A stretch of DNA of 64,000 bases from the NCBI RefSeq assembly GCF_003574095.1, contig NZ_QWLA01000004.1, positions 17,646 through 81,645 of the forward strand, written 5' to 3'. Below are positions 17,423 through 25,347 of this stretch, in pieces (position 1 is the first letter of the stretch; every line of letters starts with the position of its first letter). Under the pieces are notes generated by a model that had not been told where the DNA came from, did not search any database, and was given only the letters and a program-made list of their open reading frames with translations. The translations under genes and the position numbers were made by a program. The stretch comes from Calidithermus roseus (GTDB lineage: Bacteria > Deinococcota > Deinococci > Deinococcales > Thermaceae).

Positions 17423-17442
17423 TATAGGGTCTTAACCCTATA
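17423..17442. promoter_or_regulatory. Palindrome in the suf promoter region
   Basis: TATAGGGTCTTAACCCTATA is a perfect 8-bp inverted repeat with a 4-nt centre, about 65 bp before sufC. On the minus strand it overlaps a TATACT hexamer (17421-17426), so a bound regulator would block the promoter. The regulator is unknown. Confidence 0.6.
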
Positions 17443-17525
17443 ATCTCTAGTAGTCTAGTCGGGATTTGGCCTCGAGTTTGAGCATTGCGCAAGAATCAGC
17501 CGCCAGCTAGCCAGCGATTAAGCAT

Positions 17526-17624
17526 AAGACAAAACACGAAACGCGCAAAGCCATCGTGAAAGCTGCCTTGCGTACGACGTAGGACGTACGACCCCATAGT
17601 TATCGACCATCGGCTATCGGCGTC
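17526..17624. repeat. Intergenic repeat block (CGTACGACGTAGGACGTACG; CGACCATCGGCTATCGGC)
   Basis: Two repeat types occur together: ACGAAACGCGCAAAG then GTACGACGTAGGACGTACGA, and ATCGACCATCGGCTATCGGC, the latter running up to and slightly into the 3' end of the next gene. The second type reappears at 20424-20492. Confidence 0.65.
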
Positions 17625-20404
17625 AAGGGATTCAACAACCACATGGCCAAAGCCTCGCCCGCCTCGAGCGGCGCGAACGGCCCCAGCCGCTCCTTGAGCA
17701 GCTTGGGCGGCCAGACCCTGCCCAGCAGTCGCCCGAGCTGGATGCGGAAGGGCTCGGGGAGGTGGCCCAGGTTCTGTAGCCGCTCCCAGGCGGCCTCTTC
17801 CTGCTTGAGGCCCAGCAGGGCCTGGGCCTCGAGGGCGCTCTTCCAGATCTGGGTGCCGGGGTCAGATTCCAGGCCGCTGAGCTGGACCAGCTGGGCCAGC
17901 ACCTCGCCCCAGCGCCCCTCCCGGCCCATCGCGTCGGCGTAGGCCAGCCGGGCCTGGTCGCGCAGGTAGGGGTTTTCCAGCCGGAGGAAAGGGTGCATGA
18001 GGGCCTGGGCTGCGCCCGGCTCCAGCAGCAGAGACAGCATCAGCGCCGTGTCGAGCATCAACCCGGTGTAGCGGTCGCCCTTGGGCGAATCCTGCTGCAA
18101 CTCCTTCCACAGGCCCTCGAGCAGGCGCTGGGCCTGGGGGGCGGGCTGGCCTCCGTGAAAGGGCGGGCGATAGGGGTCGCCGGTCTCCCAGACCCAGTAG
18201 GCCACCGCCAGGCGGAAGATGGTGCGCCGGTAGCGGTAGAGGGCCTCGCTGCGGCGCTCGCGCGCGCCCCGCAGGTAGCGCTCGGCCTCGGCGGTGAGGC
18301 TGATGGCCTCCCAGGGATGGTGACGGGCGGCCTCGAGCACCCCCGCCTCACTCTGGGCGCGGGCGCGGGTGAAGGCGTCGGGGGCCTCGGCGATGGCCCG
18401 GTAGAGGTGCTGGGCCGCCTCTTCGTAGCGCCCGATGCGGCGCAGGGCGGTGCCCAGGCGAGCCCGCACGCGCGCGGCCTCCTCCGAGGCGGTGGGGGTC
18501 AGGCCCGCGAGGGCGCTCTTCATGCGCTCGACGGCTTCCTCGCCCTGCCCCAGCCGCATCAAGAGGTCGCCGGCTTGGTAGCGGGCGCGGCTGGAGAGCA
18601 GTGGGTCGTGCTGGACCTGCTCCAGCGCCTCCAGCGCCTCCTTGAAGCGCCCCGCGTCCTTGGCCACCAGGCCCTGCCACAGCCGTACCCGGTCGGCCAG
18701 GAAGGGCGGGATGGGCAGGGCCAGGGCCCGCTGCACGTCGTCCTCGGCCAGCGCGTAGTCACCCTGCCAGCGGGCGATGGCCGCGTGGACCAGCAAGCCC
18801 TCAGCCAGCACCTCCCCGCTGAGGGTGGAGAGGTCAGGCAGCAGGGCCTGGGCGGCCGGGTAGTCGGCGGCGTCCACCTTGGCCTCGGCTGCCTTGACCC
18901 TGGCCCAGGCCCGGGTGGCCGGGTTCTTCGAGCCCGAGAGCAGCTCGAGCGCCTCCAGCGCCTCGGGGTGGGCGTACTGCCCCAGCACCGCTCGGTAGCG
19001 CACCAGCACCGTGGCCAGGGCTTCGCGCTTCTCGGACGGCCACTCCTTCGAGCCCGCCCACAGTCCCGGCAGCAAGGAGAGCCTCGAGGGGTCGGCGGCC
19101 AGCAGCTCCAGCAGCACCTCGAGCGCGCCCGCGCCCCAGGCGTGGTGCAAGGCGCGGAAGAGGTCGCGCTGACGGTAGTACTCCAGGGCCAGCTCGTGCA
19201 GGTGCCGGGCCTCGGCGCCCTGCACCTCGGGCAGCAGGGTGCGCAGCACTGGGCGCACCAGCGCCTCGCCCTGCCCCCGGCCCGAGCCCTCGCTGGCCGG
19301 CTGCAACAGCGCGCGCTCGGCTTGGGAGAGGGTGGAGAGGCTACGGCCCAGGGCGGCCTCGAGCAGGGGAACCGGCACGGCGGGGTCGGACTCGAGCGAG
19401 AACACCGCCAGCGCCTCGAGGATGGGCCGCAGCGCGGGGTCCTGGCGCAGGTCGCTGGAGGGCTGAGCCTGGCGCTGGGCGGCCTCGAGCAACACCAGCC
19501 GCGAGAGCTCGCCGAAGTTGCGCCCGGCCTGATTGACCAGCGCCTCCACCCGCTCAGGCGGCAGGTCGGGCAGGCGGTCGCGCACGTAGCGGCGGGCCTC
19601 GGCCCGGCTGGGGGCGGAGAGGGGGCTGTAGCTCAGGCTGACCGGAGGCTCGCTCAGCGCGGCGATGTAGGGGATGTCGAGCTGGCGCAGCAGGGGCTCG
19701 AGCCACAGCGTCAGGTTGGTGCGCTCCCCCCCGACCCGCAGGGGCAGGCCGCCGAGCTGCCCGTCGGCCTCGGCCCGCAGCAGCAGGGGCACCCCCTCGC
19801 GCTGGATGGCTTCCTTCAACAACTCCTTGATCTCGTCCTGTAGGGCACTTTGCAGCGCGTAGGGTTGAGTAGGGGAGAGCTGAGCCAGCAAGGCCTCGAG
19901 CCCTTCCCGGATACCCAGCCGCTCGCCGATGAGGTAAAGCTGAGGGGCCAGCTCACCCCCCAGGTTGACCCGCAGGCTGCTGGGCAGGGTGCGTTCGATG
20001 GCCCCTAGCAAGACCCCCTTGCCGGTGGCCGGGCCGCCCACCACTACCATCTGGATGCGCTCCCCGGCCTCCACGCCCCGCACGAAGCGGCGGAACAGCC
20101 GTCGCTTGTCCCGCCCCAGCGCCCGCCGCGCGGCCTCCTGGGCTAGCTCGCCGGGGAAGGGCGGGGGCTCGAGCCCCACCTCCCGGAAGAGGCCGACGAG
20201 CACCTCGAACAGCCGCAGCTTCTCGTCGGGCGAGCCTAAGTCTTTGTAGAGGATGTTGCGCACCGTGCCGGCCCGCCCCCCGCGCTCGGCCAGCACCGCC
20301 TCGAGCCAGCGCAGGCTCCCCCGCCTCCCCCGGTGGTCCTGTCCGGAGAGGTGTGGGCGCAGGGTCTCGAGGTGCTTGAGCCAGGGTGTAGCGGCTTCGC
20401 TCAC
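17600..20404 (-). CDS. Large P-loop NTPase with TPR-like helical repeats
   Basis: About 934 residues. A short helical N-terminal domain precedes a P-loop (VVVGGPATGKGVLLGAIERT, about residues 120-140), suggesting a STAND or AAA-like ATPase. The C-terminal 500 residues are Ala/Leu-rich helical repeats of TPR type (for example RARYQAGDLLMRLGQGEEAV). Such proteins often act as signal-responsive ATPases, but nothing identifies a target here. GTG 20404 is preferred because TAGTGT lies 7 nt upstream; a TTG at 20425 is the longer alternative. No effector domain is visible. Confidence 0.75.
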   Translation of the reverse strand: MSEAATPWLKHLETLRPHLSGQDHRGRRGSLRWLEAVLAERGGRAGTVRNILYKDLGSPDEKLRLFEVLVGLFREVGLEPPPFPGELAQEAARRALGRDKRRLFRRFVRGVEAGERIQMVVVGGPATGKGVLLGAIERTLPSSLRVNLGGELAPQLYLIGERLGIREGLEALLAQLSPTQPYALQSALQDEIKELLKEAIQREGVPLLLRAEADGQLGGLPLRVGGERTNLTLWLEPLLRQLDIPYIAALSEPPVSLSYSPLSAPSRAEARRYVRDRLPDLPPERVEALVNQAGRNFGELSRLVLLEAAQRQAQPSSDLRQDPALRPILEALAVFSLESDPAVPVPLLEAALGRSLSTLSQAERALLQPASEGSGRGQGEALVRPVLRTLLPEVQGAEARHLHELALEYYRQRDLFRALHHAWGAGALEVLLELLAADPSRLSLLPGLWAGSKEWPSEKREALATVLVRYRAVLGQYAHPEALEALELLSGSKNPATRAWARVKAAEAKVDAADYPAAQALLPDLSTLSGEVLAEGLLVHAAIARWQGDYALAEDDVQRALALPIPPFLADRVRLWQGLVAKDAGRFKEALEALEQVQHDPLLSSRARYQAGDLLMRLGQGEEAVERMKSALAGLTPTASEEAARVRARLGTALRRIGRYEEAAQHLYRAIAEAPDAFTRARAQSEAGVLEAARHHPWEAISLTAEAERYLRGARERRSEALYRYRRTIFRLAVAYWVWETGDPYRPPFHGGQPAPQAQRLLEGLWKELQQDSPKGDRYTGLMLDTALMLSLLLEPGAAQALMHPFLRLENPYLRDQARLAYADAMGREGRWGEVLAQLVQLSGLESDPGTQIWKSALEAQALLGLKQEEAAWERLQNLGHLPEPFRIQLGRLLGRVWPPKLLKERLGPFAPLEAGEALAMWLLNPLTPIADGR

Positions 20405-20423
20405 GGTGTATACACTATACGTC

Positions 20424-20492
20424 AATAGCCGATGGCCAATAGCCCCTGATGTGGGCTATCGACCATCGACTACTTGGGCTATCGACCCGTGC
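20424..20492. repeat. Intergenic repeat block (ATAGCC / CTATCGACC units)
   Basis: AATAGCCGATGGCCAATAGCC is followed by GGGCTATCGACCATCGAC and GGGCTATCGACC, the same words as at 17600-17624. Confidence 0.6.
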
Positions 20493-21788
20493 TCAGTGGA
20501 ACTGTGCCTCTTCGGTCGAGCCCACCAGGGCCGCGGTGGAAGCCTGGCCCGCAGTGATGGCCAGCAGCACCTCGTCGAAGTAGCCCGCGCCCACCTCGCG
20601 CTGGTGGCGCACGGCGGTGAAGCCCTCCCGCTCGGCGGCAAACTCGAGCTGTTGCAGCTCCACGAAGGCGCTCATGCCGCGTTCCTTGTAGCCGCGGGCG
20701 AGCTCGAAGGTGCGGTAGTTGAGGCTGTGCCAGCCCGCCAGGGTGATGAACTGGAACTTGTAGCCCATCGCCCCCAACTCGCGCTGGAAGCGAGCGATCG
20801 TCTCGTCGTCGAGATTCTTCTTCCAGTTGAAGCTGGGCGAGCAGTTGTAAGCCAGCAGCTTGCCAGGGAATTGAGCGTGCACGGCCTCGGCGAACTTGCG
20901 GGCGACCTCGAGGTCGGGCGTGGAGGTCTCCATCCACAAGAGGTCGGCGTAGGGCGCGTAGGCCAGCGCACGGGCGATGCAGGGCTCGAGGCCGTTGCGG
21001 ATGCGGTAGAAGCCCTCCGGCGTGCGCTCGCCCTCCTTGACGAAGGGCCTGTCGCGCTCGTCGATGTCGCTGGTGAGCAAGGTGGCAGCCTCGGCGTCGG
21101 TGCGGGCGATGATGAGGGTGGGCACGCCCAGCACGTCGGCGGCCAGGCGGGCGGCGTTGAGGGTGCGGATGTGGGCCTGGGTGGGGATGAGCACCTTGCC
21201 GCCTAAATGCCCGCACTTCTTTTCGCTGCTGAGCTGGTCCTCCCAGTGCACCCCGGCGGCCCCGGCTTCGATCATGCTCTTCATCAGCTCGAAGGCGTTC
21301 AAGGGGCCGCCAAACCCGGCCTCGGCGTCGGCCACGATTGGGGCGTACCAGTAGCGCCCGCTCCCGCCCTCGGCCCGCTCGATCTGGTCGGCCCGCATCA
21401 GGGCGTTGTTGATGCGCCGCACCACCTGCGGCACCGAGTTGGCCGGGTAGAGCGACTGGTCGGGGTAGGTCTGGGCGGCCAGGTTGGCGTCGGCGGCCAC
21501 CTGCCAGCCCGAGAGGTAGATGGCCTCGAGGCCCGCCTTGACCATCTGCACCGCCTGGGCCCCGGTGTAGGCCCCGAAGGTGTTGACGTAGGGCCGCTCG
21601 TGCAGCAGCTCCCACAGCCGCTCGGCCCCCCGCCGGGCCAGGGTGTGCTCCACCTGGAGGCTAGGCCGCAGCCTCACCACGTCCTCGGCGGTGTAATCCC
21701 GTTGGATCCCTTTCCAGCGCGGGTTGCTCTCCCACTCTTTACGCAGTTTCTCGGCTTCCAGTCGCATTTCAGGGGTCAGTTTGCTCAT
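20493..21788 (-). CDS. aceA: Isocitrate lyase
   Basis: Cleaves isocitrate to glyoxylate and succinate in the glyoxylate shunt, needed for growth on acetate or fatty acids. The 431-residue protein shows the ICL signature [14 protein letters not shown] with the catalytic cysteine, the metal-binding [16 protein letters not shown] and NCSPSFNW near the C-terminus. A GGAGGAAGCCC sequence precedes the ATG. Malate synthase is not in the window. Paired half-sites upstream suggest repression. Confidence 0.96.
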   Translation of the reverse strand: MSKLTPEMRLEAEKLRKEWESNPRWKGIQRDYTAEDVVRLRPSLQVEHTLARRGAERLWELLHERPYVNTFGAYTGAQAVQMVKAGLEAIYLSGWQVAADANLAAQTYPDQSLYPANSVPQVVRRINNALMRADQIERAEGGSGRYWYAPIVADAEAGFGGPLNAFELMKSMIEAGAAGVHWEDQLSSEKKCGHLGGKVLIPTQAHIRTLNAARLAADVLGVPTLIIARTDAEAATLLTSDIDERDRPFVKEGERTPEGFYRIRNGLEPCIARALAYAPYADLLWMETSTPDLEVARKFAEAVHAQFPGKLLAYNCSPSFNWKKNLDDETIARFQRELGAMGYKFQFITLAGWHSLNYRTFELARGYKERGMSAFVELQQLEFAAEREGFTAVRHQREVGAGYFDEVLLAITAGQASTAALVGSTEEAQFH

Positions 21789-22159
21789 GGGCTTCCTCCT
21801 CGAATGAACTCCCGTCGAGCCGGGAATCCCCCTCGCTCGGGCTGTGCATCCACCCCCGAGAAAGCTCGTGGCGCTCGGTTGTGTAGCGGGCTAACGCTGG
21901 GTGAGCGTTACGGTTCTGATTGTGGGGGAAGCCTCCAGGAACTTTGACCGTGTATAAGTTGGTTCAACACACCCGAGGGAAAGTGTAAATGGAAAATAGG
22001 TACACTTGATGAAAATACACAAGTGCGGGTTGGTGGTTCTCAGCTTTTTGAGTGGGACCAGGGTTGCCGCATACGGACCCGCGCTGTAACTCCGACGTGG
22101 GAGCCTGGGACCTCGAGCATCCCCCTTAGCTGGAACTATTCAGCAAAAGATTAAGGAAA
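21789..22159. other. Long intergenic region between aceA and an unknown cluster
   Basis: A 371-bp gap. Its first 200 bases (GC-rich) hold no credible gene. Bases 21950-22030 are AT-rich and carry the half-site array described next. The segment 22040-22150 shows nothing I can name. Confidence 0.5.
21981..22025. promoter_or_regulatory. Array of AAGTG/CACTT half-sites upstream of aceA
   Basis: AAGTGTA (21981), TACACTTG (22001) and CAAGTG (22020) form two overlapping inverted repeats: AAGTGTA-N13-TACACTT and CACTTG-N11-CAAGTG. They could be an operator for aceA or for the divergent cluster. Confidence 0.45.
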
Positions 22160-23032
22160 ATGCCTGGACTGAGTTTGTACAATCGACCTATCATGCCGAT
22201 TTATGATGACCGTTCCATGGATCAATGGTTGTTTGCTCGATCACGTCCCAAAAGAGCCGAAGAACTCGCACCCCTGGAGGAACTGGGCGTCTTCCCTCGC
22301 CGCGTACCTTTCCCCACTCCTGTCGCCGCTGAGTCTCCCACACCTCAGCCTCGAGCTACCTGGAACCCCGAGGGGGAGTTCGTCCTTCGTCCCTACGGCT
22401 CTCCCCTCCAGCGTAAAGCCCGGCGGGAGCGGGAATGGCTGCACTCGGGGGCCATTTTAGACACCCATCTTACCCATCCCCTGGCCCACCTGATCGATCA
22501 ACAAGGGGCTACCAACCCCTACCAGCAGGCCATCGACCAGCACGGAGCCCACGACCCTTACCTGAACTCCAGCGAGACGGCGGAGGTGAACATCAAGTGG
22601 TCGGGAGCTTACGACCTGAGCAAGGATAAAGACCCCCGGCTCAACCTGTCCCAGCCGCACCTGGCTACAGCACCTCAGAAATACTACTGGGCGGCCGTAG
22701 ACGTGTACTACGACCGGATCGCCTACACCACGCTCCTGGAGGCTATCGAAGCCATCGCTAAACGTCACGATCAGTACCCTGCTTTCAGAAAAGCAGCCCT
22801 GGAGTTCATCGGCTCTACCGACAGGCTGCCCCTGAGCAAGGACGCGCTTCTTCTGGCCCAGCAAATCCAGATCAAGGATTTCGAGGAGAGCATCTTTTTC
22901 TACATGAAGAGCAGGTTCGCGAAGATGAAGGAGGAGGGCGTAAAAATCGGTCAAGACGTGAAATATGACATGGCAGATGAACTTCTGAGAATTTGGTACT
23001 CGTGGCATCCGGGCAAAAAGGTAACCAGATGA
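22160..23032 (+). CDS. Unrecognised protein, proline-rich N-terminus (290 aa)
   Basis: No family recognised. Residues 1-80 are Pro/Arg-rich and probably disordered (FPRRVPFPTPVAAESPTPQP). A short internal repeat follows: IDQQGATNPYQQA then IDQHGAHDPYLNS. The C-terminal half is helical and aromatic (KYYWAAVDVYYDRIAYTTLL). There is no signal peptide or membrane span. AAGGA lies before ATG 22160; ATG 22193 (MPIYDDRSM) is an alternative. It is coupled to the next gene by an ATGA overlap. Modular layout would suit a delivered effector or toxin, but that is a guess. Confidence 0.6.
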   Translation: MPGLSLYNRPIMPIYDDRSMDQWLFARSRPKRAEELAPLEELGVFPRRVPFPTPVAAESPTPQPRATWNPEGEFVLRPYGSPLQRKARREREWLHSGAILDTHLTHPLAHLIDQQGATNPYQQAIDQHGAHDPYLNSSETAEVNIKWSGAYDLSKDKDPRLNLSQPHLATAPQKYYWAAVDVYYDRIAYTTLLEAIEAIAKRHDQYPAFRKAALEFIGSTDRLPLSKDALLLAQQIQIKDFEESIFFYMKSRFAKMKEEGVKIGQDVKYDMADELLRIWYSWHPGKKVTR

Positions 23033-23481
23033 AGAGGAGGCTCACCTTCTTGGCATTGGTGCTTTTCTTAGGTGCTATTGGAGCAATCATGCAGGGTAAT
23101 AGGCATAGGGGCGAACCACAGATTAAGGAAGTATTTCTGGTTGTGAGAGAGATGCTTTTGGGTTTGGGGCTAGACCAGATTGGTTGTCCAAGTTACTATG
23201 GGGATTTCTACGAGTTTAGAGCTTGTTTTGCCTTGAAAAACACGCCAGAAAGCATCATTCCAAATCTCGATAAATCTCTGGTAGGTATGTCAATGAGGAC
23301 AATGGGCTGGCAGCAGGACTACGGTCTTTGGATAGCAAAGTATCGTATCTTGCAGAATCTGAAACTAAGAGTCAGTATTGTTCTGACTGAAAAAATAGGC
23401 AATTTTGAGCTGGAAGAGCACACACCACTCAAGAATTATCACACCTTTGCCCGCCTCACCATAGTTGAGACCGAAGACTAG
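23029..23481 (+). CDS. Unrecognised secreted or membrane-anchored protein (150 aa)
   Basis: Begins MKRRLTFLALVLFLGAIGAI, a clear signal peptide or N-terminal anchor without lipobox. The mature part (YEFRACFALKNTPESIIPNL and the end TFARLTIVETED) matches no family I know. The base composition is visibly AT-richer than the rest of the window, a sign of transfer. The ATG overlaps the stop of the preceding gene, so the two are probably co-translated and work together. Confidence 0.6.
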   Translation: MKRRLTFLALVLFLGAIGAIMQGNRHRGEPQIKEVFLVVREMLLGLGLDQIGCPSYYGDFYEFRACFALKNTPESIIPNLDKSLVGMSMRTMGWQQDYGLWIAKYRILQNLKLRVSIVLTEKIGNFELEEHTPLKNYHTFARLTIVETED

Positions 23482-23555
23482 CAGCTGAGGATGTGCTTTG
23501 CGGGCCTCTCAGGGCTTTTAGCCGTCCTCAATACCATAGAGAAGCGAGGTTCTAA

Positions 23556-24218
23556 ATGGACCCAAAAGTTACGTCGAAAACTGATGAAACCAGAAAGGAG
23601 AGTAGTGGTTTTAGCTACTTTCTTCGTGGGGTTATTTGGCTCGTGTTTAGCAGTGCGGGGCTTTGGGCTTTTTGCTCGAACATTACGGGTGCCCTCCTCT
23701 TGATGTGGGGCTTCAGTTATTCTCAACAACCATCGCTTCTCGAGCAGCTACGCTTCTCGACGGTTCAGATGATGCCAACGCTGGTGGGGGCTTGCGCCTT
23801 CATCGCCGCTTTATTCAATGGGATTGTAAGTTTCATAGTAATAACGACTGAGGGCTCGAGGCCGACACTGGAAAGCAAGTTGGACTGTGAATCCGAGTTC
23901 ACCTATGCGATCAGGTGGATGATATTCGGCTTTTTGATCTCCATTTGCCTGATCGTGCTTTCCAGCGTGACCTATTTCTACGACATCGACTTCCTGTGGC
24001 TGGGAGTGGCGTTAGGGACTCTCTTTTTTGTTGTTGCCAGTAGTACGGGCCTAAACGGCATCGTGGGGCTCGTGGAGAAATGGTCGCTCGGGAGGGAAAA
24101 GGCCCTTTGCTCGTGGAGAGAGGCCATTAGGCTGATCCTTTTCCTGCTGACGTGGCTATTGCTGCCTGCGGGCTACTTGATGCAGTTCCTTCTGCCGTGC
24201 ACGAGATGCTCGAGCTGA
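23556..24218 (+). CDS. Unrecognised multi-span membrane protein (220 aa)
   Basis: Contains about five or six hydrophobic segments, for example VIWLVFSSAGLWAFCSNITG, MIFGFLISICLIVLSSVTYF and the C-terminal LILFLLTWLLLPAGYLMQFL. No transporter or enzyme motif was found. It is the third same-strand gene of an AT-richer cluster and may be the membrane partner of the two preceding proteins. The start codon has only a weak ribosome site. Confidence 0.6.
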   Translation: MDPKVTSKTDETRKESSGFSYFLRGVIWLVFSSAGLWAFCSNITGALLLMWGFSYSQQPSLLEQLRFSTVQMMPTLVGACAFIAALFNGIVSFIVITTEGSRPTLESKLDCESEFTYAIRWMIFGFLISICLIVLSSVTYFYDIDFLWLGVALGTLFFVVASSTGLNGIVGLVEKWSLGREKALCSWREAIRLILFLLTWLLLPAGYLMQFLLPCTRCSS

Positions 24219-24263
24219 CTGCTCCTACGCAGCACGTGGCATGGGCAGCGCTATGTATCGGGT

Positions 24264-24908
24264 TCAACTTTGGAAAAAGCGGGTCAAAGCCTCCTTCGCC
24301 CGCTGCACGTGCGCCCGCATCGCGGCCTCGGCGGCCTCGGGGTCGTGGCGGCTGACGGCCTCGAGCACCGCCTCGTGCTCAGCTAGCGAGAGCGGCAGGC
24401 GGCCGGGGATCACCGCCGAGGAGTTGATGAGCAGGCGAATTTGTCCGTCGATGGTCTCGGCCACGGCCAGCAGCCGCTTGTTGCGCGAGGCTTCCCAGAG
24501 GGTCTTGTGGAACTCGAGGTCGAGGTCACCGTAGGCCTCGAGGTCGCCTGCCTGGGCGGCCTTGCGCTGCTGAGCCAGGATTTTCTCGAGCTGCTTGGGC
24601 AGGGTTTTGCCGTTGTTTTCCACCGCCAGCCGTGCAGCCAGGCCCTCGAGCACCTCGCGCAGGCTGTAGATCTCGCGGATGTCCTCGGGGGAGGGGTTGC
24701 TCACGAAGTAGCCCCGGTGGGGGATGGCCTGCACCAGCCCCTCGCGCTCGAGCGCAGCCAGGGCCTCCTTGATGGGAGTGGGGGAGAGCCCGAGTTCCTC
24801 GGCCAGCACCCGCACCACCAGCTTGCGGCCTGGAGGGAGCTTGCGGCCCAGAATGGCCCTGCGCAGGGCCTTGTAGGCCTCGCGGTTGAGGGTGGTACGG
24901 GTCAGCAT
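24264..24908 (-). CDS. GntR-family regulator with FCD domain (FadR subfamily)
   Basis: A 214-residue regulator. The winged helix at residues about 8-70 includes LAEELGLSPTPIKEALAALE. The FCD domain carries the metal or ligand-binding residues in DLEFHKTLWEAS, SLAEHEAVLEAV and MRAHVQRAKEAL. It is divergent from the sulfo-sugar/sulfolactate operon, with a palindrome over that operon's promoter, so it is probably its repressor, released by a pathway acid or sugar. Ligand identity is inferred only. Confidence 0.9.
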   Translation of the reverse strand: MLTRTTLNREAYKALRRAILGRKLPPGRKLVVRVLAEELGLSPTPIKEALAALEREGLVQAIPHRGYFVSNPSPEDIREIYSLREVLEGLAARLAVENNGKTLPKQLEKILAQQRKAAQAGDLEAYGDLDLEFHKTLWEASRNKRLLAVAETIDGQIRLLINSSAVIPGRLPLSLAEHEAVLEAVSRHDPEAAEAAMRAHVQRAKEALTRFFQS

Positions 24909-24929
24909 CTCAATTGAAGTTTAGCACGA

Positions 24930-24960
24930 TTGACGACAAAAGATTTTAGATATAAAATCT
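24930..24960 (+). promoter_or_regulatory. Promoter and palindromic operator of the sulfolactate/sulfo-sugar operon
   Basis: TTGACG (24930-24935), a 17-bp spacer and TAAAAT (24953-24958) form a near-consensus promoter. AGATTTTAGATATAAAATCT (24941-24960) is an 8-bp inverted repeat with a 4-nt centre covering the -10 box, well placed for repression by the adjacent GntR/FCD regulator. Confidence 0.75.
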
Positions 24961-24984
24961 CGCTGCATACAAAAGGAGGCCGGC

Positions 24985-25347
24985 GTGGCGCACAGAGCCC
25001 TGGCGCACAAAAGCACAGACGACGTGGCGGTAGCGGTGAGCGAGCTAAGACCGGGTGAGACCCTCACCATCGAGGCGCTGGACGGGGGCGAGCCCCATCA
25101 GGTGAAGGTGCTCGAGGCCATCCCCCTGGGCCACAAGATCGCCCTGCGCGACCTGCCCGAGGGGCACGTGGTCATCGAGTACGGCGAGAAGATCGGGCGG
25201 ATGACGCGGGCGGTGAAGAAAGGCGGCTACGTGCACACCCACAACATCCGCACGCTGCGCTGGGACTACGGGGAGACGTCCACCGCAAAGCGCAAGGCTA
25301 AAGTGACGGCTTCCCGGAAGTCCGGCGTGGGGAAGGGGGGTAAGTGA
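24985..25347 (+). CDS. suyA: SAF-domain small subunit, candidate (2R)-sulfolactate sulfo-lyase SuyA
   Basis: A 120-residue SAF-domain protein (UxaA N-terminal family). HKIALRDLPEGHVVIEYGEK and the end of the domain VHTHNIRTLRW are typical. In split enzymes this subunit pairs with a 390-residue UxaA-C subunit to form altronate/galactarate dehydratase or sulfolactate sulfo-lyase. The neighbouring SlcC-, ComC- and YihV-like genes favour the sulfo-lyase. A basic tail of 20 residues is extra. The GTG start follows AAGGAGG and the stop overlaps the next gene's start region. Confidence 0.7.
   Translation: MAHRALAHKSTDDVAVAVSELRPGETLTIEALDGGEPHQVKVLEAIPLGHKIALRDLPEGHVVIEYGEKIGRMTRAVKKGGYVHTHNIRTLRWDYGETSTAKRKAKVTASRKSGVGKGGK

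Noticed and set aside
15192..17435. A 747-codon open frame on the plus strand opposite sufB/sufC
   Set aside because: It is antisense to three well-conserved suf genes, has no family likeness and arises from GC-rich codon bias.
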